A DNA stretch of 34,371 bases from Nitrospirota bacterium (GTDB lineage: Bacteria; Nitrospirota; Nitrospiria; JACQCE01). Each line of letters starts with the position of its first letter. Position 1 is the stretch's first letter. The notes under the pieces were generated by a model. That model was not told the DNA's origin and ran no database searches. It saw only the letters and a list, made by a program, of their open reading frames with translations. The DNA is taken from contig JACQCE010000121.1 in the NCBI GenBank assembly GCA_016201765.1, positions 1-34,371 of the forward strand, in the 5' to 3' direction. The position numbers and the translations under genes are program-made. Positions 7,268 through 15,487 of the stretch are shown in pieces.

Positions 7268-8299
7268 TTAGTCCCGTTCTGTCTGTGAGGGTTTGGGAGG
7301 GTCGTCCACCTTGAGCGACGGAGGTTTGGGTGTGCCGTCCGCCTTGAGATAACTGCGGAACCGGTTCATGAGTTCCTCGCCCAGGTTGCCGATCGGCCCC
7401 TTTTTGCTGACGTAGGTGCGGATCTCCTCCATCCGCTTGGCCGCCTCGGTGTTCCCTTGCAGCCGCTTGACCTTTTCCTTGGCGGTGTCGAAGGCGTCGA
7501 ACGTCAGCTCCCGGTAGCCGAGACTGCGGATCCGCATCACGGCCCGCATCATGGCTTCGTTGCGAAAACCGGTCAAGAGATCCGAAGTGATCAGATCGAC
7601 CTTGGCTTTGCGCGCTTTTCGCTCGGCGGCTTTTTTGATCCCGCTGCGCACAAAATCAGGGGCGGTCTGCAACCGGGCCCACGCCTCGTCGCTCCATTTG
7701 ACCTGGCTTAACGGAGTGTCCCAAATCTCGGTCAGCACGGGTGCTGTGATCTCCGTGATGCCCCGTTCGCGTGCCTGCTCTTCGACGTCATGGCGGAGCA
7801 TGGAGCTGACAAAGTCGCGGGCGATCTCGGGCGACTGCTCGACTTTGCGGGCCAGTTGTCCAAGCGCGTCCATCGTCCAGGGGAGGGTTGATTCGGGCCC
7901 CTCGTTATCGATCACCCCCAGCGCCTCCACTCTGGCGAAGAGGGTCGTATTCACTTCCATGTGGCCGCCGTCCCGGGCAAATTCCTCGGCAATCCGTTTG
8001 ATCATCCCCCGCATGAACTCCGGAACCGTCTCCAATCGTTCCCGCGCCTCCTGTGTCCAGGGCAGTTCGCCTTTTGCGATCTTGTCGGCCGCGTCCTGCA
8101 GGCCGGCCGAGCCGCCCATTGATCCCATCGCCTGGTTTTTCCATTCGGCCAGCAACTCGGCCGTAATCCGGGCGCAGCCCACTTCTCGGGCTTTCTTCTC
8201 GGCCAGTTTCTTGACCATGCCCTGCAGGAAAATCGGCGCGCGTTTGACGCTGTCGAGCGCTTCAGGCGCCCATTGGATGGTTTGCTCGGTCTGACTCAT
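7268..8299 (-). CDS. Protein with four tandem PCP_red domains
   Basis: 343 aa, first gene of the minus operon. Four PCP_red units begin at Trp10, Trp81, Trp141 and Trp202 (IQWAPEA, LPWTQEA, LPWTMDA, VKWSDEA). Each continues with a P.(F)..(G/R)...K.AE..AR helix pair and an (I/V)(T/N) turn. The third copy has an insertion and the second has lost its usual IT, so they have diverged. The last 90 residues are charged and end in a Pro/Lys-rich tail. No enzymatic motif is visible. Repetition of a domain known from the protochlorophyllide-binding subunit suggests a multi-site cofactor holder or scaffold, which is inference. No clear Shine-Dalgarno precedes the ATG at 8299. Confidence 0.8.
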   Translation of the reverse strand: MSQTEQTIQWAPEALDSVKRAPIFLQGMVKKLAEKKAREVGCARITAELLAEWKNQAMGSMGGSAGLQDAADKIAKGELPWTQEARERLETVPEFMRGMIKRIAEEFARDGGHMEVNTTLFARVEALGVIDNEGPESTLPWTMDALGQLARKVEQSPEIARDFVSSMLRHDVEEQARERGITEITAPVLTEIWDTPLSQVKWSDEAWARLQTAPDFVRSGIKKAAERKARKAKVDLITSDLLTGFRNEAMMRAVMRIRSLGYRELTFDAFDTAKEKVKRLQGNTEAAKRMEEIRTYVSKKGPIGNLGEELMNRFRSYLKADGTPKPPSLKVDDPPKPSQTERD

Positions 8300-8343
8300 G
8301 CGGTGGTCGTGGATCAGGGATCACAGCCTCGTAAGCGGCCCTT

Positions 8344-8373
8344 ATTCTAGGGCAAACCATCGTCGGGAGTCAA
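8344..8373 (-). promoter_or_regulatory. Sigma70-type promoter for the minus PCP_red operon
   Basis: Read on the minus strand: TTGACT (8373-8368), 18-bp spacer, TAGAAT (8349-8344). Predicted transcription start is near 8337, about 40 bp before the ATG of the four-repeat PCP_red gene. Confidence 0.6.
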
Positions 8374-8483
8374 CCAGTTTGCCGCGCTCGTATAGGGTGT
8401 CTCTGGGGGCTGGATGTGGAGGGATTGTGGCGCCAGCAACCCGTAACAGTAAAGCTATTGTTATTTATTATGAAATATTATAT

Positions 8484-8531
8484 TTGACTTACATTTATAC
8501 TTAGTGTAAGATTACTGAGCATCTGGGAGGT
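8484..8531 (+). promoter_or_regulatory. Promoter, putative operator and RBS of the AbrB/PIN module
   Basis: TTGACT (8484-8489), 17 bp, TAAGAT (8507-8512) lies in an AT-rich stretch unlike the surrounding DNA. An inverted repeat CTTACA (8488-8493)/TGTAAG (8505-8510) overlaps both hexamers, as expected for an autoregulatory AbrB-type antitoxin operator. GGGAGGT at 8525-8531 is the ribosome binding site for ATG 8536. Confidence 0.6.
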
Positions 8532-8535
8532 AACT

Positions 8536-8799
8536 ATGGAATCAGCATACGTGACCAGTAAGGGACAACTTGTGGTGCCGGCTCGATTGCGCCGGCGGTA
8601 CGGCATCAAACCGGGGACCAAGATCTGCTTCATTGAGCGGGATCATGAGATCCTGTTTCAACCGGTGACGAGGGAATATATCCACAGCGTGTGCGGGTTG
8701 CTGAGCAGCGACACATCGGTGACCGAAGAGTTGCTCAAGGAGCGGGCTCAAGATACGGAACGGGAGGAGGCCAGGCTTGAAAAGCGCCGTGCTGGATAG
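8536..8799 (+). CDS. AbrB/MazE/SpoVT-family antitoxin
   Basis: 87 aa. The N-terminal swapped-hairpin DNA-binding domain is clear: YVTSKGQLVVPARLRRRYGIKPGTKICFIERDHEILFQPV. The charged, helical C-terminal tail (EELLKERAQDTEREEARLEKRR) would neutralise the PIN toxin. ATG 8536 follows GGGAGGT. The end overlaps the start of the PIN gene by about 23 bp, the usual antitoxin-first arrangement. It probably represses its own promoter through the CTTACA/TGTAAG dyad. Confidence 0.88.
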   Translation: MESAYVTSKGQLVVPARLRRRYGIKPGTKICFIERDHEILFQPVTREYIHSVCGLLSSDTSVTEELLKERAQDTEREEARLEKRRAG

Positions 8800-9175
8800 C
8801 TACGCCCTTCTGGCGTTCTTGTTCAAAGAGCCTGGCCATGAAAAGGTGGTGGCGCTGTTTGAGAAGGCTGCGGAAGCGGATCGGTCGCTGCTGATTGCGG
8901 CGCCGAATTGGGCCGAAGTCCGGTATATGGTCGAACGAAAAGTCGGGACAAAGCAATGGACCGAAGTTCGTCACAAGTTGCTCGGTCTGCCAATTGAGAT
9001 TATGTCGGCGGATCAAACACTGGCCGAACTGGCTGGAGAGATCAAAGCGTCCCACAAAATGTCCCTGGCGGATTGTTTCGCCGCGGCCTTGGCGAAACAG
9101 AGGAAGCTCGAAATTTATACGGGTGATCCGGAGTTTAAAGAAGTCGAAAATAGCGTCAAAGTTATGTGGCTTTGA
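8777..9175 (+). CDS. PIN-domain toxin (VapC-like ribonuclease)
   Basis: 132 aa with the four acidic positions of PIN nucleases: Asp7 (VLDSYALLAFL), Glu47 (NWAEV), Asp99 (MSLADCFAAALA) and Asp117 (TGDPEF). VapC toxins cleave tRNA or rRNA when the antitoxin is lost. The start is a TTG at 8777 inside the antitoxin gene, and GTG 8789 is an alternative. It pairs with the upstream AbrB-type protein as one module. The downstream 100 bp to the Endonuclease V gene contains nothing recognisable. Confidence 0.88.
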   Translation: MKSAVLDSYALLAFLFKEPGHEKVVALFEKAAEADRSLLIAAPNWAEVRYMVERKVGTKQWTEVRHKLLGLPIEIMSADQTLAELAGEIKASHKMSLADCFAAALAKQRKLEIYTGDPEFKEVENSVKVMWL

Positions 9176-9276
9176 AATTAGATGCTTCTCACAATTGATG
9201 CAAACACCCCGTCATACAGTTTCTCCGCAAAATAACCGACCCATTCAAGGAATCATGTTGGATTAAGCATGTGGTG

Positions 9277-9972
9277 CTACTTGTTCGTATCTTGTCTCTC
9301 TTCTTGTCTTAACCGCCCCACAAAAAAATGCGCCTGACGGGTCGGCTCCGGCACGCGGTAGCCCCGGCCGCAGGCGAGGGTGTACCGGATCGCCGTCGGC
9401 AGATCGATTTTATGCCCGATCGACACATAGATCGGGTTGGTGCGATCTTTTGTGCGGACAGCCGCGCCGATCACGTGATCGTCCTCATCGTAGAGGTGTG
9501 CCACGCCGCTTTTTCGCAGCGGCGGCGCCTCGTGCCGGCCGAAGAGGCGCGACTTGGCGCAGCCAATGGTTGGAAGGTCGAGCAGCAGGCCCAAGTGACA
9601 GGCGATCCCGAACCGCCGCGGATGGGCCAGCCCCTGGCCGTCGACCAAAATCAGATCGGGCGTTCGGGTCAACTTGGCGAAGGCTTCGAGCAGAACGGGC
9701 AGTTCCCGAAAGGCGAGCAGCCCGGGGATATAGGGGAAGGTCAGCTTCACCGTGGCCGAGGCGGTTTCAACGATCTCCAGCCCGGGGGAACTCATGACGA
9801 CCACACCGGCGTAACCGTCCGGCGAATCTTTATAGGTGGCAATATCGGCCCCGGCCACAAAACGGACAGCCCCGAGCTGGTTCTCTGTGACAACGTGGTT
9901 GACCAATCGACGCTGGAGTGCGATCGCGTCTTTCGGTGTGAGCGTCCAGGGATGGAGGGTGCGAATCTTCAT
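9277..9972 (-). CDS. nfi: Endonuclease V (deoxyinosine 3' endonuclease)
   Basis: About 231 aa from ATG 9972. The ORF track runs 46 codons further upstream, but the extra sequence lacks family similarity and overlaps the divergent promoter region. Catalytic residues of Endonuclease V are visible: Asp in VAGADIATYKD, Glu in YIPGLLAFRELP, Asp in LILVDGQGLAHPRRFG, and Lys in GCAKSRLFG. The enzyme nicks DNA near deoxyinosine made by adenine deamination. The length is normal and all the key residues are present, so it should be active. No strong Shine-Dalgarno is visible, so the start is uncertain. Confidence 0.9.
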   Translation of the reverse strand: MKIRTLHPWTLTPKDAIALQRRLVNHVVTENQLGAVRFVAGADIATYKDSPDGYAGVVVMSSPGLEIVETASATVKLTFPYIPGLLAFRELPVLLEAFAKLTRTPDLILVDGQGLAHPRRFGIACHLGLLLDLPTIGCAKSRLFGRHEAPPLRKSGVAHLYDEDDHVIGAAVRTKDRTNPIYVSIGHKIDLPTAIRYTLACGRGYRVPEPTRQAHFFVGRLRQEERQDTNK

Positions 9973-10124
9973 GAGGGGGATCGTTGGAAACGATAGGCGA
10001 TCCCGCAAGGCGAAATCAACATGTGGGGTACCCCGGCCGGGCGTCTTCATGTACAATGCAAAACAACAATGATCGACCCCGGCCCCGCGGTGCGGTTGCA
10101 CGCTCCCCACATTCCCCGCATTTC

Positions 10125-11708
10125 ATGACGAGTCGGCCCCCGACCGGCTGGAGGGCCGTCTGGCTGGCGATGCGCACCTGGCGCACGGCGGCGGTCAGTC
10201 TTCTATCGTTTTCTTCCGGCCTTCCTCTCGGACTGGTCTGGATCGCCATTCCCACCTGGCTGGCCCAGGAGCACGTTGATATCAAACTCATCGGGCTCTT
10301 TACGCTTGCCCAGGCGCCCTGGACGTTCAAATTTCTCTGGTCGCCGTTCATGGACCGTTATGCCGCGCCCGTGCCGAAAGCGGGGCGCAAGCTGGGCTGG
10401 GCGCTCCTGACGCAACTGGCGTTGTTCGGACTGACGTTGGCCCTCGCGGGCGTGCCGTTTCAGCCCAATGTCGTCTGGATCGTGGGCTCGCTGACCCTGG
10501 CGATGGCCTTCGCCTCGGCCAGCCAGGACATTGCGATCGACGCCTATGCCGTGGAAGTGTTGCGTCCCGAGGAGCAGGGGGTGGCCGTCGGCGCCCGGAT
10601 CGCCCTCTACCGGGCGGCGATGTTCGTGGCCGGCGGCCTGGCGATTTCCCTCGCGGGTTTGTGGTCGTGGCCCGCCGTCTTTGCTCTGGTGGCGCTGTGC
10701 TATCTCCCGATGATGGTTGTGACGTGGTTTGCCCCCAGATCGGAGTGTGACCGGGTCCAAGCGCCGCAGTCGCTGCGCGCCGCGGTCTGGGAGCCGTTCG
10801 TCAGCTTTCTCGCCATGCACCGGTCGCTGGAAATTTTGGCCTTTGTCATCCTGTACAAGCTGGCCGACAATCTGGCCGGCGCGCTCGTGCGGCCGTTTCT
10901 GGTGCAAGTGGGTTTTGATAACTTTGATGTCGGATTGGCCACGGCGACGATCGGGTTGTTCGCGACGCTGATCGGGACGCTGCTTGGCGGTGTGTTGACG
11001 ACGGCGTGGGGGTTGGGGAACGCCCTGTGGCTCTTCGGCGCGTTGCAAATCCTGTCCAATCTCGGGTATGTGGCCGTGGCGGAGGTGGGCGTCAACCGGC
11101 CGCTCATGTATGCGGCGATGGGGTTTGAAAGTCTGACGACCGGGATGGGGACCGGGGCGTTCAGCGTGCTCCTGCTCCGGATGACCCAAAAGCGGTTTTC
11201 CGCCACCCAGTATGCCCTCTTTTCCAGTTTGTTTGCGGTTCCGCGGATTCTGGCGGGACCCGTGACGGGGGTTCTGGTCGACGCGATCGGCTGGCGCAAT
11301 TTCTTTCTCTTCACGATTGCGGCGGGGCTGCCCGGGATGCTCTTGTTGCAGCGCTTCTGTCCGGTCGGGCGGCGCGACCCCGACTTTGCCGTGGAAAGAG
11401 TCGGTCCCGTGCTCCCGCTCGGACGAACCGCCTTGGTCGCCCGCGCCATGATCGGGGGCATGATCGGATTCATCGGAGGCGCGCTCATCGTCGCGTTGCT
11501 GGGCGCGATGAAACGCTTCCATGCGGCGCCGGAACAGGGGTTTGACCTCTTCTCCCCGTTGGTCGCGTTCTTTCTGCCCCAGACTGTTGCCGGGTGGGTG
11601 CAATTTGGGGGCGTGGTCCTGTTCGGCGGCATTACCGCGCTGGCCACGGCCGCCACATTTTTCGCCAGATCGGGTGGAGCAGCGACCGCAGCAAAAAACG
11701 AGCCATAA
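10125..11708 (+). CDS. AmpG-like MFS permease (PAT family)
   Basis: About 527 aa with 12-14 hydrophobic helices. Helix 1 carries SFSSGLPLGLVWIAIPTWL, as in AmpG. FLWSPFMDRYAAP and SASQDIAIDAYAVEVL are signature loops of the AmpG/acetyl-CoA transporter (PAT) family. AmpG imports anhydro-muropeptides for cell-wall recycling, but PAT members outside enterobacteria have other or unknown substrates. A C-terminal pair of helices (after 470) extends the usual 12-helix core. I chose ATG 10125 because it puts about 25 residues before helix 1, as in E. coli AmpG. ATG 10056 is possible, and neither has a clear Shine-Dalgarno. Confidence 0.8.
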   Translation: MTSRPPTGWRAVWLAMRTWRTAAVSLLSFSSGLPLGLVWIAIPTWLAQEHVDIKLIGLFTLAQAPWTFKFLWSPFMDRYAAPVPKAGRKLGWALLTQLALFGLTLALAGVPFQPNVVWIVGSLTLAMAFASASQDIAIDAYAVEVLRPEEQGVAVGARIALYRAAMFVAGGLAISLAGLWSWPAVFALVALCYLPMMVVTWFAPRSECDRVQAPQSLRAAVWEPFVSFLAMHRSLEILAFVILYKLADNLAGALVRPFLVQVGFDNFDVGLATATIGLFATLIGTLLGGVLTTAWGLGNALWLFGALQILSNLGYVAVAEVGVNRPLMYAAMGFESLTTGMGTGAFSVLLLRMTQKRFSATQYALFSSLFAVPRILAGPVTGVLVDAIGWRNFFLFTIAAGLPGMLLLQRFCPVGRRDPDFAVERVGPVLPLGRTALVARAMIGGMIGFIGGALIVALLGAMKRFHAAPEQGFDLFSPLVAFFLPQTVAGWVQFGGVVLFGGITALATAATFFARSGGAATAAKNEP

Positions 11709-11734
11709 ATACTAAAATAAATCAATATATTACA

Positions 11735-11777
11735 AGAAGCGTCGGCTTCTGGACAGATTGAAATTCTCTGCTATAGT
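11735..11777 (+). promoter_or_regulatory. Hairpin followed by sigma70-type promoter
   Basis: AGAAGC (11735-11740)/GCTTCT (11745-11750) form a hairpin with a GTCG loop in an AT-rich gap. Then TGGACA (11750-11755), 16 bp, TATAGT (11772-11777) makes a good promoter. The predicted start site falls at or after the first ATG (11783), so the downstream ORF may be leaderless or use a later start. Confidence 0.5.
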
Positions 11778-11782
11778 GTTCC

Positions 11783-12781
11783 ATGGCCATGGCGATGAGA
11801 ACCCATATTGGGGGGGAGACGATCTGGCAGCTGCGCGACCCCCAGGAGTCGTCATCGGGCCGCATGCCGTTACTCCCGTCACCATCCCACGAGGCGGGTG
11901 ACAAGAATCCCGCCGTGGCGTTTAGTCTCTCGCTGTGGGTCTGGGGGGGCGGTCAGTTCTACAATCGACAATGGCAGCTGGGATTCCTGTACCTGCTGTT
12001 CATGATCAATTTTTATCTCTTTCCCGGGATCATCATCCAGTACTGGACGCCGATCGAAACGGGTCTGGCCACGCTGGATATCAGCGCTTCGGAGCTCCTG
12101 GCTGTTCTGGGGATTTTTTGCATCACCGGTCTGATGGTCTGGGTCATCAATGCCGTGCAGGCCTATTATGGCGTGAATGACGGGATGGATGGGAACGAAG
12201 CCGTCCCCTTCGAGGGTGTCAGGAATCCGCTGCTGCCCGCGATCTGCTCGTTGTGTATTCCCGGTTGGGGGCAGTTTCTGAACGGGCAGACGAAAAAAGG
12301 CGTCTGCTTTTTGATGGCGGCGATGGCCGGAGTATTTGCGGTGGCGGTGGCGTTGGCCATTCCCTTTATATGGCCGACGCTGAATACCGAGGTGGACAAG
12401 CGTTTTGCCGAGGGAGCGCTTTTCATCGCGTGGCTGCTGATGCCTCCCATTCTGCTGGTCTGGGGCGGCAGCGTCTATGATGCGGTGAAAGTCTGCATTG
12501 ATCCGCTCAAAAAACAGCCGATTCGGGAACGGGTGGAGGCCGCCGTCAACCGGATGCGGATGCACGGATGGCGCGGCGTCCTCTCGCGCGTGGAGCTGAC
12601 CCTGATGTTCAGCCTCTACCTGGTGTTTTCCCTGGCGTTGAGCCGCTCCTTTTTCCCGCGGGAGTACTACGCCACGCTGTTGCACGATCTGCGGATGCGG
12701 ACCGCCCAGCAACAGATGGTGATCATTCCACATCGACTTGATCAACTGAGTCGGCTCATCTTTCCCTCCGATTCCCGCTAA
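11783..12781 (+). CDS. Multi-pass membrane protein with two GQF(Y/L)N motifs
   Basis: Up to 332 aa. The first 40 residues are polar, followed by about six hydrophobic helices. Two copies of a TM2/DUF5683-like motif occur, WGGGQFYNRQWQLGF near 54 and PGWGQFLNGQTKKG near 161, suggesting an internal duplication of a helix-pair unit. Three ATGs (11783, 11789, 11795) lie in frame right at the predicted transcription start. ATG 11864 is another possibility. The C-terminus (after about 285) is soluble. Function unknown; no neighbour clarifies it. Confidence 0.7.
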   Translation: MAMAMRTHIGGETIWQLRDPQESSSGRMPLLPSPSHEAGDKNPAVAFSLSLWVWGGGQFYNRQWQLGFLYLLFMINFYLFPGIIIQYWTPIETGLATLDISASELLAVLGIFCITGLMVWVINAVQAYYGVNDGMDGNEAVPFEGVRNPLLPAICSLCIPGWGQFLNGQTKKGVCFLMAAMAGVFAVAVALAIPFIWPTLNTEVDKRFAEGALFIAWLLMPPILLVWGGSVYDAVKVCIDPLKKQPIRERVEAAVNRMRMHGWRGVLSRVELTLMFSLYLVFSLALSRSFFPREYYATLLHDLRMRTAQQQMVIIPHRLDQLSRLIFPSDSR

Positions 12782-12812
12782 ATATCACGGTCCGGCAACA
12801 CTTGCGGGCACT

Positions 12813-12824
12813 GGGACCTGTCCC
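12813..12824. repeat. GGGAC-NN-GTCCC core, possible degenerate REP-like half-site
   Basis: GGGACCTGTCCC is a 12-bp dyad of the same form as the two cores in the large palindrome near 30.6 kb. It is followed by a C and, 9 bp on, by CAATTTC, which also flanks the 30.6-kb copy. No second arm is visible. Confidence 0.4.
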
Positions 12825-12879
12825 CGATAGCCGCAATTTCAAATCGGCACAGTACAGTCATAACGTGAGTGTATGGTAT

Positions 12880-12891
12880 ACAGATATCTGT
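12880..12891. promoter_or_regulatory. 12-bp palindrome upstream of the lipoprotein gene
   Basis: ACAGATATCTGT is a perfect dyad that would overlap the first codons if translation started at GTG 12869. This favours the GTG at 12890 or a later start if the site is an operator. Chance occurrence cannot be excluded. Confidence 0.3.
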
Positions 12892-13723
12892 GCGGGGTCC
12901 ACCCGGTGATCGACAGACAGTGCTTGCTGCTGTCATGCTTGCGGCGATGCTCCTCGGCGGCTGCGCGGGCTATTGGACTCGTGAACCGGAGCAGGGGTTT
13001 CGGGCGTCGGCCGATGCGGCCTTCCTCTACGGCCCGATCCGGGGTTTTGTGCAGACGCCGGCCGGAGGCCATCCCGGCACCACCTCGGACGACCGGCCGA
13101 CGCTGAAGGAATTGGGCGTTGAAACGGCTCCCATGATTGATGCGTCCGTCACGGCGGGATGGGGCGCGCATGATTTCTATGGCGGCGCCCGGGTGATCGA
13201 GCTGTCCGGCACGAGCACTCTGAGTCAGACCCTCCTGACCCATAACGTCACCTTTCCAGCCGGCACGGCCGTCAGCTCCGATGTGCGGTTGAACTGGTAT
13301 CGGATCGGGTATGCGCATCGCTGGCTGATTCGCCATGATGACGCGACGCTGAGGCTCGAGCCGTCCATCGAAGCGGCGATTTTCGATTTCGACTATTCGA
13401 TCGCCGGGGGAGGCCAGTCGACCAGCCGGACGTATCTGAAGGGCAATGTCCGACTCGGTTTTCGCACGGTGTGGAGTCCTTGTGCCCGCTTCTCTCTGTC
13501 GGGTGTCGTCCTTGAATCGGTGCCGATTCCCGGCTGGCCGATGATCCTGACCGCTCAGGCCTCGGGGGGCTATCGCCTCTGGGGCACGGCTGCCGGCGGG
13601 GGGGTGGTCTCCCTGGGGATCGGCTATGACCTGCTGGATCATAAGGACCTGCAAACCGTTCCGAATCATATCCATGCCGAGATCGGCCCCCAACTGTTGG
13701 CCGGCCTTGCCGTCAATTTCTGA
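12890..13723 (+). CDS. Outer-membrane-like lipoprotein, unknown function
   Basis: About 277 aa. A hydrophobic signal (VLAAVMLAAMLLGGC) ends in the lipobox LGGC, giving a lipid-anchored Cys followed by AGYW. The mature part has alternating polar/hydrophobic segments rich in Gly, Ser and Thr (e.g. DASVTAGWGAHDFYGGARVIELSG, VRLNWYRIGYAHRWL) and ends in a Phe, typical of small outer-membrane beta-barrels. I do not recognise a family. The start is uncertain: GTG 12869, GTG 12890 and GTG 12920 all precede the signal peptide, and I chose 12890. A TPR protein gene follows 50 bp later. Confidence 0.6.
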   Translation: MRGPPGDRQTVLAAVMLAAMLLGGCAGYWTREPEQGFRASADAAFLYGPIRGFVQTPAGGHPGTTSDDRPTLKELGVETAPMIDASVTAGWGAHDFYGGARVIELSGTSTLSQTLLTHNVTFPAGTAVSSDVRLNWYRIGYAHRWLIRHDDATLRLEPSIEAAIFDFDYSIAGGGQSTSRTYLKGNVRLGFRTVWSPCARFSLSGVVLESVPIPGWPMILTAQASGGYRLWGTAAGGGVVSLGIGYDLLDHKDLQTVPNHIHAEIGPQLLAGLAVNF

Positions 13724-13773
13724 TGGTTGCCTTTTGCCAAATGCCCTTGTTACCGTAGGCATGGAATCATTTT

Positions 13774-14829
13774 ATGACACGCACGAAGAGTCGACAGCGA
13801 CGCTGGATGACCTGGGCGGTGGCGGGACTGGCCATTGTCCTTCTGCTGGGCGGCGCGGGCGCGCTGACGCTCTGGAGCCGTGATGACGCCTCGCTGAAAG
13901 CGGCCGCCGAAGCCGCGTTTCAGCAGGGGAACGAGCTGAACAAACAGCAGCGGCTCGATGAGGCGCTGGACCAGTTCTCGCGGGCCGTCACCTGGAGTCC
14001 GGAGACGCACCGGTATCATCAGGCGCTGGTGTTGATGTTTGTCGCGATGCGGCGTGGGCCGCAGGCGGTTCAGTTTTACAAGGAGTTGATTCAGCGGAAT
14101 CCGAAGAGCGGCGTGGTGCACTATTGGCTCGGCCGTCTCTATCTGGAGCGGCAATCGCTCGATGACGCGGCGCGGGAGTTTGACCTGGCCCGGCAACTGG
14201 CGCCGCAGGACGAGCATGGCGTGATTTCGCTCGGCCACGTCTACCTTCGGCAGGGAAAAGAGGAGGAGGCGCTGGCCGCCTACCGGAAGGCCAATGAGCT
14301 GGCGCCCCGCGTGGCGGCGGTCCACGCCGGCCTGGGCACGATCTATTTCCACCGCAAGGAGGACGACAAGGCGGAGGCGGAATATAATGACGCGTTGATG
14401 ATCGATCCGTCGCTGACGGAGGCGCGCTATAATCTGAGCCTGATCTACGAGCGGCGGAAGGAATGGGAGAAGGCCGTCAAGCAATGGAAACAACTGTTGG
14501 AGGATGATCCCAACGAATCCCAGGCGCGCGAGCGGCTGGCCCGTTATGATGTGAGCGCCGGCCAGTATGCCGAGGCGGTGAACGAATACACCATGCTGTC
14601 GGAGGTGCGTCAGGCCTCGCCGGAGGTCTTTCTGGCGCTGGGGGAGGCGCAGGTGCTTCTGGCCTCCACGCTGCCCAACGTCGCCGAGCAGCGGCAACTC
14701 AAAGATGCAGCGGTCGAGGCGTTTCAACGCGTCATCGAGCTGGATCCCTCCAACGCGCAGGCCCGTCGGTATCTGGCTCAATTGAATCGCGGCCGGACGT
14801 TCCGGGGTGGCGCGCCCCATTCGCATTGA
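13774..14829 (+). CDS. TPR-repeat protein with N-terminal membrane anchor
   Basis: 351 aa. A basic N-terminus (MTRTKSRQRRW) and one hydrophobic helix (AVAGLAIVLLLGGAGALTLW) anchor a periplasmic domain of about eight tetratricopeptide repeats (residues 43-345; e.g. GNELNKQQRLDEALDQFSRAV, LGHVYLRQGKEEEALAAYRKA, LGTIYFHRKEDDKAEAEYNDAL). TPR solenoids hold protein complexes together. The partner is unknown but may be one of the secreted proteins just downstream. The stop is 1 bp before a 48-bp dispersed repeat unit. Confidence 0.85.
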   Translation: MTRTKSRQRRWMTWAVAGLAIVLLLGGAGALTLWSRDDASLKAAAEAAFQQGNELNKQQRLDEALDQFSRAVTWSPETHRYHQALVLMFVAMRRGPQAVQFYKELIQRNPKSGVVHYWLGRLYLERQSLDDAAREFDLARQLAPQDEHGVISLGHVYLRQGKEEEALAAYRKANELAPRVAAVHAGLGTIYFHRKEDDKAEAEYNDALMIDPSLTEARYNLSLIYERRKEWEKAVKQWKQLLEDDPNESQARERLARYDVSAGQYAEAVNEYTMLSEVRQASPEVFLALGEAQVLLASTLPNVAEQRQLKDAAVEAFQRVIELDPSNAQARRYLAQLNRGRTFRGGAPHSH

Positions 14830-14830
14830 A

Positions 14831-14878
14831 GGTACTAACATCGCATGTTACTCCTCACGTTCGGTTCGGAGTAAAGAA
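14831..14878 (+). repeat. Single copy of the 48-bp dispersed hairpin repeat, overlapping an RBS
   Basis: This unit (starting GGTACTAACATCGCATG) matches the three tandem units at 33291-33439. Its hairpin arms TTACTCC (14848-14854) and GGAGTAA (14868-14874) pair perfectly over 7 bp. The 3' arm contains GGAG, the only Shine-Dalgarno for ATG 14879, so the folded RNA would hide the ribosome binding site. Confidence 0.75.
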
Positions 14879-15487
14879 ATGAACATGCTCGGGCGAATGA
14901 TGAGATGGGGGGTGGCGGCGGCGTGGATCATGATTGCTCTGCCCGTCGAGGCGCAGGCGCAGGCGGTCCAGACGCCCCAAGAAACATCTCCAAAAACGTC
15001 CCCCAAAACATCTGATGACTGTGCGGCAGATGAGCCGGACGCTCGGACGGCCACCATCGAGTTCGTTCTCTCAAAAAAACACAAAGACCGGTCAGGGGAA
15101 ATCACGCAGTTGTTGAACAGTGCCGGCGAGCCGGTGCATGTCCGGATCAAACTCTTCCCCTTTCTCGATCCCCCGTCCAATCTCGGCATCGGCAAGTGTG
15201 TGAGCGCGGGGGTCGGGCGGACCGCGATCCAGGCCGCCACGACCCAGGGCACGGGGGTGACGCGGTTGATCCGGCAGGATATTCTGCCCCACCGATGGGT
15301 GAAGATCGGATCGACCGACACCGCCGAGCTGGCCTGGATCGCCGTCAGCGCCGACGATCTCAAACGGCTGGCCGATCCCGCGTTGACGACCGACGGGTTT
15401 CAGACGTTGTATCGGGAGCTTGCCGCGCCGAAAGAGCGGAAGTTGCCGTTCGGGATGGGGACGATGCCGGTGGAGCCGCCGCGATGA
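14879..15487 (+). CDS. Secreted protein, unknown function
   Basis: About 202 aa. ATG 14879 (GGAG 7 bp upstream) gives a normal signal peptide (MRWGVAAAWIMIALPVEAQAQA); the ORF-track start at 14807 would bury it. The mature part begins with a Thr/Ser/Lys-rich linker (ETSPKTSPKTS), then a compact domain with two Cys (DDCAAD and IGKCVSAG) that may form a disulfide. ATIEFVLSKKHKDRSGEITQLL is the best conserved-looking segment, but I do not recognise a family. The end overlaps the DUF5069 gene (ATGA), so the two are co-translated. Confidence 0.65.
   Translation: MNMLGRMMRWGVAAAWIMIALPVEAQAQAVQTPQETSPKTSPKTSDDCAADEPDARTATIEFVLSKKHKDRSGEITQLLNSAGEPVHVRIKLFPFLDPPSNLGIGKCVSAGVGRTAIQAATTQGTGVTRLIRQDILPHRWVKIGSTDTAELAWIAVSADDLKRLADPALTTDGFQTLYRELAAPKERKLPFGMGTMPVEPPR

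Noticed and set aside
1-8299. Photosynthesis/bacteriochlorophyll gene cluster
   Set aside because: Only the small PCP_red domain is shared with protochlorophyllide reductase. No BchL/BchN, no reaction-centre or light-harvesting genes, and no other bch gene is visible.
8300-8535. Riboswitch or small RNA between the divergent PCP_red and toxin-antitoxin genes
   Set aside because: Only two divergent promoters are visible; no conserved riboswitch core or stable extended stem could be recognised.
10203-11603. A 466-aa minus-strand ORF opposite the AmpG-like gene
   Set aside because: Composition is Arg/His/Gln-rich without hydrophobic cores or motifs; shadow of the membrane-protein gene.
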